Shown here one piece after another: positions 1-6,993 of a stretch of DNA of 10,169 nucleotides (positions are counted from its first letter, which is position 1; every line of letters starts with the position of its first letter). The stretch covers positions 1 through 10,169 of the forward strand of contig QFOU01000051.1 in the NCBI GenBank assembly GCA_003241595.1, given 5' to 3'. The stretch is from Pseudomonas fluorescens (GTDB lineage Bacteria; Pseudomonadota; Alphaproteobacteria; UBA2136; UBA6156). The notes beneath the pieces are model-generated. The model worked only from the letters and a program-made list of their open reading frames with translations, made no database searches and had not been told where the DNA came from. The translations under genes were made by a program, and so were the position numbers.

Positions 1-9
1 CAGACCCTC

Positions 10-978
10 ATGAGTAACCTGATTTCGCAGGCTGGCAGTGTTCTCACCCCCGAGCTGGAAGCGCTTGGCATTAAGCATGGCCTTAACAAGGTTGAAACCC
101 GCTTTTTAGGACCCCTGCTGAAGTACTTTGAAGAACCGCATATCCGCGAGCTTGTTATCAACCGCCCCGGTGAAGTGGGTTACGAATTTGCAGACGGGAG
201 CTGGAAATGGGTTGATGCACCCGAACTTACGCTGGAGCAGCTGGAAGACTGCGCACGTATGCTGGCCAACCTGAACAATGATATCTTTACCCCGCAGCAC
301 CCTATTTTGAGCTGCAAGATGCCCGGCGGTCACCGTGTGCAGATCGTTGCCGGACATAACACGGGTAAGAAGTTCTCGATGACCGTACGTATCCAACACG
401 TGAAAAATTTTACGCTCGACCACTTCTACCTACAGCCCGGCGTGAAAGAGCGCATTATTGATAACATCATCAATAAAAAGACCCTGCTTATTTCCGGTGG
501 TACCAGTACCGGTAAAACCAGCTTTATGAATGCTGCGCTGAAGTATATCCCCATGCATGAGCGCTTGATCACTCTTGAAGACGTGCCCGAACTGGATGTG
601 CCTCACCAAAACTGGGCGCCGCTTATCTTTGGCGGTGCCAACCGCGACCCGAGTGGGAAGGAAATTCGCGAGATGCTGAACGCCACGTTGCGTATGCGCC
701 CTGATCGCATCATTCTTGGGGAAATTCGTAAAGAAAACGCCTTTACCTTCTGTAGCGCCATTAACACGGGCCACGAAGGCAGTATGGCGACGATTCACGC
801 CAACAGCCCTGATGCTGCTTTGGATGCCGTTATCAACCGCGTGATGCTTAACGGTGAAATTGCCGACAGTGCGTTGAACGTATTGAAGCGCCAGCTTGAG
901 GCCGATATTTACGGAGTTGTACAATTGGTGCGTGAAGGGCCGCGTGTGACCGGTTACTTCAAACAGCTTAAGGATTAG
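10..978 (+). CDS. virB11: VirB11 family ATPase of a type IV secretion system
   Basis: This is a complete 322-residue protein of the VirB11/GspE secretion ATPase family. In known systems it forms a hexameric ring at the cytoplasmic face of the inner membrane and powers pilus assembly and substrate transfer. The N-terminal domain covers about residues 25-140. The ATPase domain shows a Walker A motif GGTSTGKT at 163-170, an Asp-box region LITLEDVPEL at 186-195, a Walker B-like RIILGEIR at 233-240, and a His box GHEGSMATIHANSP at 254-267. The length is normal for the family and all nucleotide-binding motifs are intact, so the protein should be active. A terminator follows directly, so this is probably the last gene of a virB-type cluster to the left of the window. 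The start is ATG at 10. Too little upstream sequence is present to judge the ribosome-binding site. Whether the system does conjugation, DNA uptake or effector export cannot be told from here. Confidence 0.95.
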   Translation: MSNLISQAGSVLTPELEALGIKHGLNKVETRFLGPLLKYFEEPHIRELVINRPGEVGYEFADGSWKWVDAPELTLEQLEDCARMLANLNNDIFTPQHPILSCKMPGGHRVQIVAGHNTGKKFSMTVRIQHVKNFTLDHFYLQPGVKERIIDNIINKKTLLISGGTSTGKTSFMNAALKYIPMHERLITLEDVPELDVPHQNWAPLIFGGANRDPSGKEIREMLNATLRMRPDRIILGEIRKENAFTFCSAINTGHEGSMATIHANSPDAALDAVINRVMLNGEIADSALNVLKRQLEADIYGVVQLVREGPRVTGYFKQLKD

Positions 979-994
979 CTACCTTAACCCATGG

Positions 995-1022
995 CCTCTT
1001 CGATGAAGGGGTCTTTTTCTTT
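995..1022 (+). terminator. Rho-independent terminator after virB11
   Basis: A 7-bp stem CCTCTTC/GAAGGGG (one T-G wobble) with loop GAT is followed by the T-rich run TCTTTTTCTTT. It starts 17 bases after the virB11 stop and closes the secretion cluster. Confidence 0.8.
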
Positions 1023-1031
1023 GTGAAAGTA

Positions 1032-1061
1032 TTGTTTGAACTCACGGATTACCGTTATAAT
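1032..1061 (+). promoter_or_regulatory. Candidate sigma-70 promoter for the small ORF unit
   Basis: A perfect -10 box TATAAT lies at 1056-1061. TTGTTT at 1032-1037, 18 bases upstream, is the better-spaced -35 candidate; TTGAAC at 1036-1041 would give only 14. Transcription would start near 1068, leaving a leader of about 70 bases before the ATG at 1140. Confidence 0.55.
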
Positions 1062-1139
1062 GTGTGTGCAATATTACGATCTGTCCCTCTTTGTCGCTCG
1101 CGCTGATACTCCTGCCCTGACTTCTTTCGGAGGTTTACC

Positions 1140-1346
1140 ATGAGTCATGTTATCTCCCTCGCATCCCGCTCGTCGCAGCATCGCATTTTATATCGTCTGA
1201 GAAGTCAGCATATTGAAGGCATAGCTCTCCAACGAGCTGTCCGCGCCATTCAAGAAAGTTGGATACCTCGGCTCAAGCTCATCACAGCTCCGCCGCCGGT
1301 GATTTTAATACCTGACTATTCGGCACATAAGTTCCCCCCGCTCTGA
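1140..1346 (+). CDS. Small hypothetical protein, 68 residues, in its own transcription unit
   Basis: I do not recognise this short protein. It has no signal peptide or membrane helix. Basic stretches flank a plausible amphipathic helix (about residues 24-45, IEGIALQRAVRAIQES), and the C-terminal third is rich in Pro and hydrophobic residues. Support for translation is a strong ribosome-binding site: CGGAGGT ends six bases before the ATG. A TATAAT promoter lies about 80 bases upstream and two hairpins follow, so the gene is a self-contained unit of about 350 bases. The stop codon TGA (1344-1346) lies inside the left arm of the first hairpin, so a terminating ribosome would disturb that structure. 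The unit could instead be a regulatory RNA whose ORF is secondary. Homologues with conserved codons would decide this. Confidence 0.5.
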   Translation: MSHVISLASRSSQHRILYRLRSQHIEGIALQRAVRAIQESWIPRLKLITAPPPVILIPDYSAHKFPPL

Positions 1347-1378
1347 CTGATAGCGCCCGCTATCACTTCAGAGCTTTT
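1341..1378 (+). terminator. Two-tier hairpin with a weak T-run (terminator or attenuator)
   Basis: The inner stem TGATAGC/GCTATCA closes a GCCC loop (1348-1365). It is nested in an outer stem CTCTGA (1341-1346)/TCAGAG (1368-1373), followed by GCTTTT. The outer left arm contains the stop codon of the 68-codon ORF. The T-run is short, so this may be a pause, a stability element or the first half of a double terminator. Confidence 0.55.
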
Positions 1379-1379
1379 G

Positions 1380-1418
1380 GCCCGCTTCCCTTACACTTTA
1401 GGGAGCGGGCTTTTTTTG
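1380..1418 (+). terminator. Strong Rho-independent terminator
   Basis: The stem GCCCGCTTCCCT/AGGGAGCGGGC has a single bulged T and the loop TACACTTT, and is followed by seven Ts (1411-1417). It ends the small-ORF unit immediately before the DUF1232 gene, which leaves almost no room for a separate promoter for that gene. Confidence 0.88.
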
Positions 1419-1435
1419 TGTCTGCGAACGGAGCT

Positions 1436-1813
1436 ATGGGCGGAACCCAGCGGCTTTTTGTGTATTATGCATGTATGCGTAAAGGAAAGCTCTTCAAGTT
1501 CATTTATAGTTGGCGCTGGCTCATGAAGGAAGGCGCTGTTCTGTGGCGCTCTCTTATTGATAAAGATACGCCGTGGGTCGCACGGTTTGCAGCGTTGGGT
1601 GTCATTTTCTATGTACTCAGTCCTATTGATCTGGTGCCGGACTTCATACCCGTTTTCGGGTGGATCGATGATCTGATCATTCTCCCTCTCGGGATGGCAT
1701 TTGTAAGAGCGCTGGTGCCTGAGGATGTATGGATGCGCAGCGGAGGTTCCCCGATCGAGCGGAGAACCCATAAGCGCGGCTCTATGAAGAACGTCACGCC
1801 CATGCGTCGATAG
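1436..1813 (+). CDS. DUF1232 (YkvA-like) membrane protein
   Basis: This 125-residue protein belongs to the DUF1232/YkvA family, whose molecular function is unknown. The hallmark is the segment at about 49-82 with SPIDLVPDFIPVFGWIDDL: a hydrophobic stretch, the Pro-Ile-Asp/Pro-Asp motif and the Gly-Trp-x-Asp-Asp motif. Residues 83-95 (LPLGMAFVRALVP) continue the hydrophobic region, and the tail from 101 is basic and hydrophilic. The start is uncertain. ATG 1436 has GGAG very close upstream (2-base gap); GTG 1418 sits inside the preceding T-run; ATG 1475 has no good ribosome-binding site, but TATTAT at 1463-1468 would place a transcript start almost at it. The core is unaffected by the choice. 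The gene converges on the minus-strand gene at 1864 across a shared terminator. Confidence 0.85.
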   Translation: MGGTQRLFVYYACMRKGKLFKFIYSWRWLMKEGAVLWRSLIDKDTPWVARFAALGVIFYVLSPIDLVPDFIPVFGWIDDLIILPLGMAFVRALVPEDVWMRSGGSPIERRTHKRGSMKNVTPMRR

Positions 1814-1815
1814 AG

Positions 1816-1845
1816 AAAACCCCGACCATATGGCCGGGGTTTTTC
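1816..1845. terminator. Bidirectional terminator between convergent genes
   Basis: The stem AACCCCG/CGGGGTT encloses a self-complementary CCATATGG core. A-run and T-run flanks (AAAA on the left, TTTTT on the right) let it work on both strands. It lies between the stops of the DUF1232 gene (1813) and the minus-strand gene (1864). Confidence 0.85.
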
Positions 1846-1863
1846 GTTTCAATTTTCGTAAAT

Positions 1864-2349
1864 TCATGAGGGATGCCACCGTTTGGAGACTTCCCAGCCC
1901 AGCACAAAAGAGATAATCAATGTGAGCAAGGCTATCCCTGCTTCCAAGGAAAGATTCAGCCTGAGAAGCATGGATAAGTAGGTATAAGCCAGTGCAATTG
2001 TGATGCTACCTTGCGCGTACAAGGCAACGACAAATGCGAGCAGATTTATAGCTGCAACGCCCAGAATTGAAAAGTAGAGCGACTTTTCTAACTTAGGGTT
2101 TTGGAAGAGTGTTACAGCCAAAATACTGCCTGCAACGGGCGCGCCATAGTTTATCCACGCGGTTAGCAGAATGCGCGGATGAAAGCCCGGTATGGAAAGG
2201 TAATAAGCTACTAATACAATGCCACCCGCAAACACCGAGGCAACCGTTGCCATTATGGCGACTTGTGAGACAGGCTCTTGTTTCAGCTTAATTGCAGTGA
2301 GGATGAAGGTGATCTCGAAGACCAGAAGCATCTTTACAATGGTATCCAC
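1864..2349 (-). CDS. Hypothetical integral membrane protein, about four helices
   Basis: This 161-residue protein was not recognised as a named family. Hydrophobic segments are at about residues 4-21, 29-51, 63-83, 92-113 and 117-153; the last is long enough for two helices. The sequence ends in the short polar tail EVSKRWHPS. There is no cleavable signal and no obvious catalytic motif, so it is most simply a small inner-membrane protein. The start is GTG at 2349, chosen because GGAGG lies seven bases upstream on the minus strand; the next ATG (Met-7) has no such site. It is transcribed alone, 118 bases downstream of the pyrG stop. It could be the third gene of secG-pyrG transcripts that read through the hairpin at 2418-2462, or have its own weak promoter. 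It probably ends at the shared terminator at 1816-1845. Confidence 0.7.
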   Translation of the reverse strand: MDTIVKMLLVFEITFILTAIKLKQEPVSQVAIMATVASVFAGGIVLVAYYLSIPGFHPRILLTAWINYGAPVAGSILAVTLFQNPKLEKSLYFSILGVAAINLLAFVVALYAQGSITIALAYTYLSMLLRLNLSLEAGIALLTLIISFVLGWEVSKRWHPS

Positions 2350-2417
2350 GGAAGCCTCCGGGGCTAGAGTAACAGGAAGGTGATTGGTCTGGATATATTG
2401 TCACACACAATTGCATA

Positions 2418-2462
2418 CAATACAAGAAAGAACCCCCATTGGGGGAATTCTTTCTTGTATTG
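2418..2462 (-). terminator. Long near-perfect hairpin terminator of the secG-pyrG operon
   Basis: The 15-bp arms 2418-2432 and 2448-2462 are perfectly complementary. They enclose a second stem CCCCC/GGGGG with loop ATT and a two-base bulge (AA). On the minus strand the G-run is followed by TTCTTTCTT, giving terminator character. It lies six bases beyond the pyrG stop codon. A shorter terminator effect on the plus strand is possible because the structure is nearly symmetric. Confidence 0.82.
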
Positions 2463-2467
2463 GCAAT

Positions 2468-4186
2468 TTAGGCCGCCAAGGATGCTTTCACAAATGCCGC
2501 AAAGATCGGGTGCGGGTGCAGAGGCTGCGATTTAAACTCGGGGTGATATTGTACCGCGATAAAGAACGGGTGCTGCTCTTGCGGGAGTTCAATAATCTCG
2601 GCCAGTGCGGACTCTTGCGGGCTAAGGCCGCTGAAGATAAGACCTGCGGCTTCCAAAGTTTCGCGGTAGCGCGGATTGAACTCGTAGCGGTGGCGGTGGC
2701 GTTCCATAATCTCCTCGATACCGTAAACCTTGGCGGCGAGGCTATTCTTTTTCAATTTGGCCGGATAGGCGCCGAGGCGCATTGTACCACCGAGGTTGCC
2801 TACGGGAGTGCGCTGCATGGTTTCCCCCGATGGAGTTTGCCATTCAGTCATCTGACAGATAATCGGGTTATTAGGAGCACCCTTTTCTTCTGAGAATTCG
2901 GTACTGTCGGCCCCTTCAAGTCCGGCTTTATTGCGGGCGTATTCTGCAATAGCCATTTGAAGGCCTAGGCAAATACCGAAGAAAGGCTTTTTGTTTTCGC
3001 GGGCATATTGAATGGCGCGAATCTTACCCTCGGTACCGCGTGCACCAAAACCACCGGGGATGAGAATACCGGAGGCCTCCTTCAGGCGTTCGGCAATTTC
3101 GGCATCTGTAAGTTTTTCGAGCGCTTCACTGTCGACAAAATCGATTTCAACGAGAGCATCGTGGGCAAAACCGCCATGAATGAGAGCTTCGTTCAGAGAC
3201 TTATACGCATCTCCGAGTTGAACGTATTTCCCCACCACTGCAATATTAACGGTGCGCGGAGGTTGGGTAGCGATAAAGCTTACGTGGTGCCAGCGGGTGA
3301 GGTCTGGCGCGCTGGATTCCATACCGAAGTGATCGAGAATAGCCGCATCTAGGCCGTGCTCGTGCAAAGTGACAGGCACGCGGTAGATAGTGTCGGAATC
3401 CGGGCAGTTGACCACATGAGTCGCGGGAAGGCCTGCAAACATGGCGATTTTATCGAGTTCAGGGCGTTCCAGTTCCACTTCCGAGCGAACAACCACAACA
3501 TCGGCCTGAATGCCCATTTCGAGGAGGTCGCGGACGGCGTTTTGCGTGGGCTTGGTTTTAACTTCACCAACGGCTTTCAGATATGGCGCGAACGTAAGGT
3601 GCATAAAGCAGGCGCGGGTGGGCGATGTAGGAGTAGCGCGGAGCTCTCGGCCGAGTTGGCGGATGGCTTCGATAAATGCCATGCTTTCGATATCACCAAC
3701 CGTGCCGCCGATCTCAATAAGCGCAAAATCGGCCGTGCCTTCTACCTGTTGAACGAAGGCTTTAATTTCATTCGTGACGTGGGGAACGACTTGTACGGTT
3801 TTACCGAGGTAGTCGCCCTTACGCTCCTTATGAAGGATATTCCAGTAAATCTGACCGGCTGTGATATTCGACATCTTGCTGGAGGGAACGCCAGTAAAGC
3901 GTTCGTAGTGACCGAGATCGAGGTCGGTTTCCGCACCATCATCGGTAACGTAGACTTCTCCGTGCTGGAATGGCGACATAGTGCCGGGGTCGACGTTTAG
4001 ATATGGATCCAGCTTTTGCTGTGTAACCGTATAGCCACGGGCCTGAAGAACTGCTGCAAGTGCAGATGCGGTAAGCCCCTTACCGAGAGAGCTCATTACC
4101 CCGCCCGTTACAAAAATATAACGGGTTTTGGGGGCGGTGCCGCCCTCTCCCTTAGTATTGGCTTGGGTGGTGGCGGCTTTAGGCAT
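2468..4186 (-). CDS. pyrG: CTP synthase (glutamine-hydrolysing)
   Basis: CTP synthase makes CTP from UTP, ATP and glutamine, the last step of de novo pyrimidine nucleotide synthesis in the cytoplasm. The N-terminal amidoligase domain (about 21-290) shows the P-loop GGVMSSLGKG at 28-37, KLDPYLNVDPGTM at 58-70 and EIGGTVGDIES at 158-168. The glutamine amidotransferase domain (about 312-572) shows the oxyanion region PGGFG at 377-381, the nucleophile Cys-406 in FGICLGLQ, and the pair His-548/Glu-550 in YHPEF. The class-specific RTPVGNLGGTMRLG lies at 459-472. At 572 residues it is slightly longer than the common 535-550, because of about 20 extra polar residues before RYIFVTGG. No in-frame alternative start lies between the ATG and the conserved region, so the extension appears genuine. 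The gene starts 13 bases after secG and is surely co-transcribed with it. The usual downstream kdsA/eno are not seen here. Confidence 0.98.
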   Translation of the reverse strand: MPKAATTQANTKGEGGTAPKTRYIFVTGGVMSSLGKGLTASALAAVLQARGYTVTQQKLDPYLNVDPGTMSPFQHGEVYVTDDGAETDLDLGHYERFTGVPSSKMSNITAGQIYWNILHKERKGDYLGKTVQVVPHVTNEIKAFVQQVEGTADFALIEIGGTVGDIESMAFIEAIRQLGRELRATPTSPTRACFMHLTFAPYLKAVGEVKTKPTQNAVRDLLEMGIQADVVVVRSEVELERPELDKIAMFAGLPATHVVNCPDSDTIYRVPVTLHEHGLDAAILDHFGMESSAPDLTRWHHVSFIATQPPRTVNIAVVGKYVQLGDAYKSLNEALIHGGFAHDALVEIDFVDSEALEKLTDAEIAERLKEASGILIPGGFGARGTEGKIRAIQYARENKKPFFGICLGLQMAIAEYARNKAGLEGADSTEFSEEKGAPNNPIICQMTEWQTPSGETMQRTPVGNLGGTMRLGAYPAKLKKNSLAAKVYGIEEIMERHRHRYEFNPRYRETLEAAGLIFSGLSPQESALAEIIELPQEQHPFFIAVQYHPEFKSQPLHPHPIFAAFVKASLAA

Positions 4187-4199
4187 TCTCGGAACTTTC

Positions 4200-4556
4200 T
4201 TATTCAGTAGGGGAAATCGGGGCTGTGCTTGGAACAGCTTCTACTGGCGTGGTTGTGCTGGTAGGCAGAAGAGCTGCTTCTGGCAGGGTGGGCGTTGCCG
4301 GAGCTGTTGCGGTGCTCATGATTGTTTCGCCATGGCCTTCCCCCTTATTCAGAATAGCAGTCACAACGCTAAACACGAGGAATAAACCAGCCAGAATGGC
4401 AGTAGGCTTAGCCAACGGATTACGCACAACCGGTTGACCGCCTCCGCCAGCGCCACCGAACATACCGCCGGAAGCAGGATCTGAGCGTTGAAGCAGAATG
4501 AGAATAATGAGCGCTACGCAGATGAACGCATTGAGAGTAAGAAGAATGGTGACCAT
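4200..4556 (-). CDS. secG: Preprotein translocase subunit SecG
   Basis: SecG is the small accessory subunit of the SecYEG inner-membrane protein channel. The 118-residue product has two membrane helices, about residues 3-22 and 51-69. They are joined by the diagnostic loop LLQRSDPASGGMFGGAGGGG (21-40), with LLQRSD and the Gly-rich stretch typical of the family. The tail (about 80-118) is rich in Pro, Thr and Ala and poorly conserved, as in other alphaproteobacterial SecG proteins. The start is ATG 4556, chosen by homology because SecG begins directly with the first helix. The frame stays open to GTG 4601, which would add 15 unlikely residues and run further toward the divergent ppiD. The ribosome-binding site is weak for either start. 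pyrG follows 13 bases later in the same operon. Confidence 0.92.
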   Translation of the reverse strand: MVTILLTLNAFICVALIILILLQRSDPASGGMFGGAGGGGQPVVRNPLAKPTAILAGLFLVFSVVTAILNKGEGHGETIMSTATAPATPTLPEAALLPTSTTTPVEAVPSTAPISPTE

Positions 4557-4636
4557 GTATTCGGTTTTACGACCACCGCTGGGGATAGTCAATGCCACCA
4601 CCCCCTGAAACGATACACAGGTGCCCGACCTTTGAG

Positions 4637-4655
4637 CGGCAGGTATTGCCCCTGC
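4637..4655 (+). promoter_or_regulatory. Short inverted repeat in the divergent secG/ppiD spacer
   Basis: GGCAGG and CCTGCC flank the 7-base spacer TATTGCC in the 149-base region between the divergent starts. It could be a leader hairpin or an operator. No convincing -35/-10 pair was identified for either direction, so the promoters of both operons remain unplaced. Confidence 0.3.
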
Positions 4656-4705
4656 CCCCGCTTAATGGCAGCTTGCGGCGAATATATAAGGAAAGTTGTC
4701 TCCAG

Positions 4706-6607
4706 ATGATGGAAGCCTTTAGAACATTTGGTGCCAGCAAAGCCAGTAAGGCCATGTTGGTATTGCTTGTTATTTGTTTTGCCGGTTGGGGTATTGGTGA
4801 TTACATCATGCCAAGCATTGGGAATGAAGCTGTTACCGTAAATGGAGAAAAAATCTCTCCTACTGATATTGAAACTACTTATAAGCAGCGTCTTGAGAAT
4901 ATCAGCCAGCTACTGGGCGGGCGTCCGACTCAGGAACAGCTGAATCAAATGCAAATTGCCGAACAAGTTGTTGCCGAGGTTGTTGCCCGTACTGTGTTGC
5001 GTCAGGCTGCTGAAGCCCTGCATTTCCAACCTGCAACCAAACAATTGCAAGATGAGATTGGGATGATCGGCGCGTTTAAGAATGAGCAAGGCCAGTTTGA
5101 TGTGGCCCGTTATCGTCAGATTTTGCAATCGGTAGGCCGTACGCCTCAGCAGTTTGAACATGATCTTGGCCAAGATATTAAGGTGCGCAATCTTGCCAAT
5201 CTTTCTAAGATTGAAATGCCAAGCCCGAGCCTTGTTGGTTTTGTTGCCGCCTCGGAAGATGTGAAGCTTGGTTTAGAGGTTGCGACGTTTACCCCAGCCA
5301 ATGCCGGCAGTATCAAGCAACCGACCCAGGCTGAGCTTGAGAAATTCCATAGCGACAATCAAACATTGTACAGCCAAGCTGAGAGTCGTGATCTGGTCGT
5401 ACTGCGCATCAGCCGCGATGAAATTACCAAGAGTATCACTGTTCCCGATAGCGATATCAAATCCGCTTATGAGAAAAACAAGGCTAGCTATGCACTGCCT
5501 GAAATGCGCGATGTGCGTCACATTTTGCTGGATAGCGAAGAAGAAGCCAAGAAAGTGGCTTCAGGAATCAAAACCCAAGCTGATTTTGAAAAAGCTGCGA
5601 ACGAGTTTAGCCAAGATCCTGGCAATCAGGGTAAAGGTGGTACTCTTGGCCGAATTCAGGAAAAGGATGTGGTACCTGCGTTTGGTAAAGTTGCCTTTAG
5701 CATTAAAGCTGGAGAGTTGAGCGCCCCCGTACAGAGTAACTTTGGTTGGCACCTCATCTGGGTTGACCACGTTGAGGCTGCACGCTCCCTCCCCTTCGAT
5801 GAAGTTAAGGATGCCATTGCAAATGACCTTCAAGCTGCTCAGGCCGAAGAAGCCTTAGTGCGCCTTGGTGGTGTTGTGGATGAGAAGATCACTGCGGGTG
5901 AGCCACTCTCTAAAATTGCTGCCGACGTTGGTTTGAAGCCCCTGCAATTTAATATGGTGAAGGCTAACGACGAAGCTATCGAACCGCATGAACTTGAAGC
6001 TGGTTTTGGTGTACAACAAGGTGAAGTGAGCGTTCCACTGCCCATGAAAGATGGTGGGGCAGCTTATGTTCAAGCTATCAAGATCAATACCGCCAAAGTA
6101 TTGCCGCTGGCTGAGGTTAAGGATCGTGTGGCTGCGGATTGGCGCAAGGTTCAGGTGGAAATGGCATTACGTGCGCAAGCCGATAAGCTGTTGAGTACAG
6201 CACGCGAGCCAAACTTTAAGGGTAGCTTGGCTGATGCCGCTGCCAAGGCTGGTATCAGCAATGTGCAGATCAGCAACCTTGATGTGAAGGCTGCTGTGGA
6301 AGCTCCCAACTGGTTGCAGCGTAACCTGCTTGACCTGTTTGCCCTGCCCGTAGGTGCCGTGCCTGCCGGTGCTATCAAGGATGGTGAAAGCTGGCGCCTG
6401 GTACGCATTACCAGCCGCGAGAGCAACCCTGTAGCGACTGCGACCTTACCGGAAATGGCGAAGGTTTATCAGCAGCGACTGCAAGGTGACCTTGAAGCCC
6501 TGCTGATGGCCTACCTGACGCAGGAAGCCCAAGTAAAGCTTAACCAGCCCATGCTGAAGCAGATGTTTGGTCGGGAAGTACGATGGGACATCACAGAAGC
6601 TCGCTAA
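4706..6607 (+). CDS. ppiD: PpiD-type membrane-anchored peptidyl-prolyl isomerase (SurA N-terminal and parvulin domains)
   Basis: This 633-residue periplasmic foldase is held in the inner membrane by one N-terminal helix (about residues 15-35, KAMLVLLVICFAGWGIGDYIM). Related proteins assist folding of proteins leaving the Sec channel. After the anchor comes a SurA/PpiD-like chaperone region (about 40-190). A parvulin domain follows at about 267-357, recognisable by RDVRHILLDSEEEA, ANEFSQDPGNQGKGGTLGRI, VVPAFGKVAFSIKAGELSAP and FGWHLIWVDHV. The C-terminal half is helical and less conserved. The start is ATG 4706 (a second ATG follows at once), with AAGGAAAG 10 bases upstream and the anchor close behind. 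The frame stays open to 4592, but those 38 residues precede the anchor without a signal and overlap the secG leader. It is divergent from secG, a frequent alphaproteobacterial arrangement fitting a shared role in secretion. It overlaps the next gene by 25 bases. Confidence 0.93.
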   Translation: MMEAFRTFGASKASKAMLVLLVICFAGWGIGDYIMPSIGNEAVTVNGEKISPTDIETTYKQRLENISQLLGGRPTQEQLNQMQIAEQVVAEVVARTVLRQAAEALHFQPATKQLQDEIGMIGAFKNEQGQFDVARYRQILQSVGRTPQQFEHDLGQDIKVRNLANLSKIEMPSPSLVGFVAASEDVKLGLEVATFTPANAGSIKQPTQAELEKFHSDNQTLYSQAESRDLVVLRISRDEITKSITVPDSDIKSAYEKNKASYALPEMRDVRHILLDSEEEAKKVASGIKTQADFEKAANEFSQDPGNQGKGGTLGRIQEKDVVPAFGKVAFSIKAGELSAPVQSNFGWHLIWVDHVEAARSLPFDEVKDAIANDLQAAQAEEALVRLGGVVDEKITAGEPLSKIAADVGLKPLQFNMVKANDEAIEPHELEAGFGVQQGEVSVPLPMKDGGAAYVQAIKINTAKVLPLAEVKDRVAADWRKVQVEMALRAQADKLLSTAREPNFKGSLADAAAKAGISNVQISNLDVKAAVEAPNWLQRNLLDLFALPVGAVPAGAIKDGESWRLVRITSRESNPVATATLPEMAKVYQQRLQGDLEALLMAYLTQEAQVKLNQPMLKQMFGREVRWDITEAR

Positions 6608-6921
6608 GTAAGTTGTGGTACGGGGTGGCGCTTGCCGCCCCAGCCCTATTGTGCCCGTTATCTGCCCGTGCTGAGCTATTGGTGTACAAAGATGCCAACA
6701 AGTGGGTGGCCCAAGAGGATAACAAGCCCCTGATGGAACTGATGGCAAAGGCACGTGATGGAAAGACGACCTACAAGGTTGGTTTGCCTGACGGAAACCG
6801 TGAGCTTTCGGTACAGCGCCTTGAGATCATCCGCGATATTCTGGCGCGGGAAGCCAAGACTGCGGTAATTATTGAAGAGGTTGGCGGCAGCGCCAAAGCC
6901 AATACCATTCGGATTGACTAG
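6583..6921 (+). CDS. Small exported protein of unknown function, coupled to ppiD
   Basis: This 112-residue protein has a clear N-terminal Sec signal: a basic start (MGHHRSSLSK), a hydrophobic core (LWYGVALAAPALLCPL) and a probable cleavage site after SARA at about residue 30. The predicted mature periplasmic part, beginning ELLVYKDANKW, is about 82 residues, mixed charge, and I do not recognise its family. There is no lipobox cysteine at the cleavage point. The ATG lies 25 bases inside the end of ppiD with GGGA upstream, so it is translationally coupled; TTG 6613 would be an alternative that avoids the overlap. The context suggests a role in the cell envelope or beside the foldase, but this is inference only. 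No terminator is evident in the 72 bases after the stop. Confidence 0.75.
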   Translation: MGHHRSSLSKLWYGVALAAPALLCPLSARAELLVYKDANKWVAQEDNKPLMELMAKARDGKTTYKVGLPDGNRELSVQRLEIIRDILAREAKTAVIIEEVGGSAKANTIRID

Positions 6922-6993
6922 CTAAGCATTGTATTCAGAAACAGTATCTGATACCTAATCTTATCTTTATCGCGTTCTTTTTAGGAGTCTTAA

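Noticed and set aside
1068..1417. Known structural RNA (tmRNA, RNase P RNA, SRP RNA or 6S RNA)
   Set aside because: I saw none of the conserved cores of these RNAs; only the hairpins at the 3' end are clear, so it is listed as an ORF unit of unknown nature.
1391..1879. Minus-strand ORF of 162 residues over the DUF1232 gene
   Set aside because: It is antisense to a recognisable family protein and spans two terminators.
4592..4705. Extended start for the PpiD-type protein
   Set aside because: The added 38 residues would precede the membrane anchor, carry no signal features and overlap the secG leader; ATG 4706 has a purine-rich ribosome-binding site.
6944..6954. Small palindrome GTATCTGATAC as an operator for the 6994 gene
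   Set aside because: Five-base arms occur easily by chance and no convincing promoter could be placed around it.
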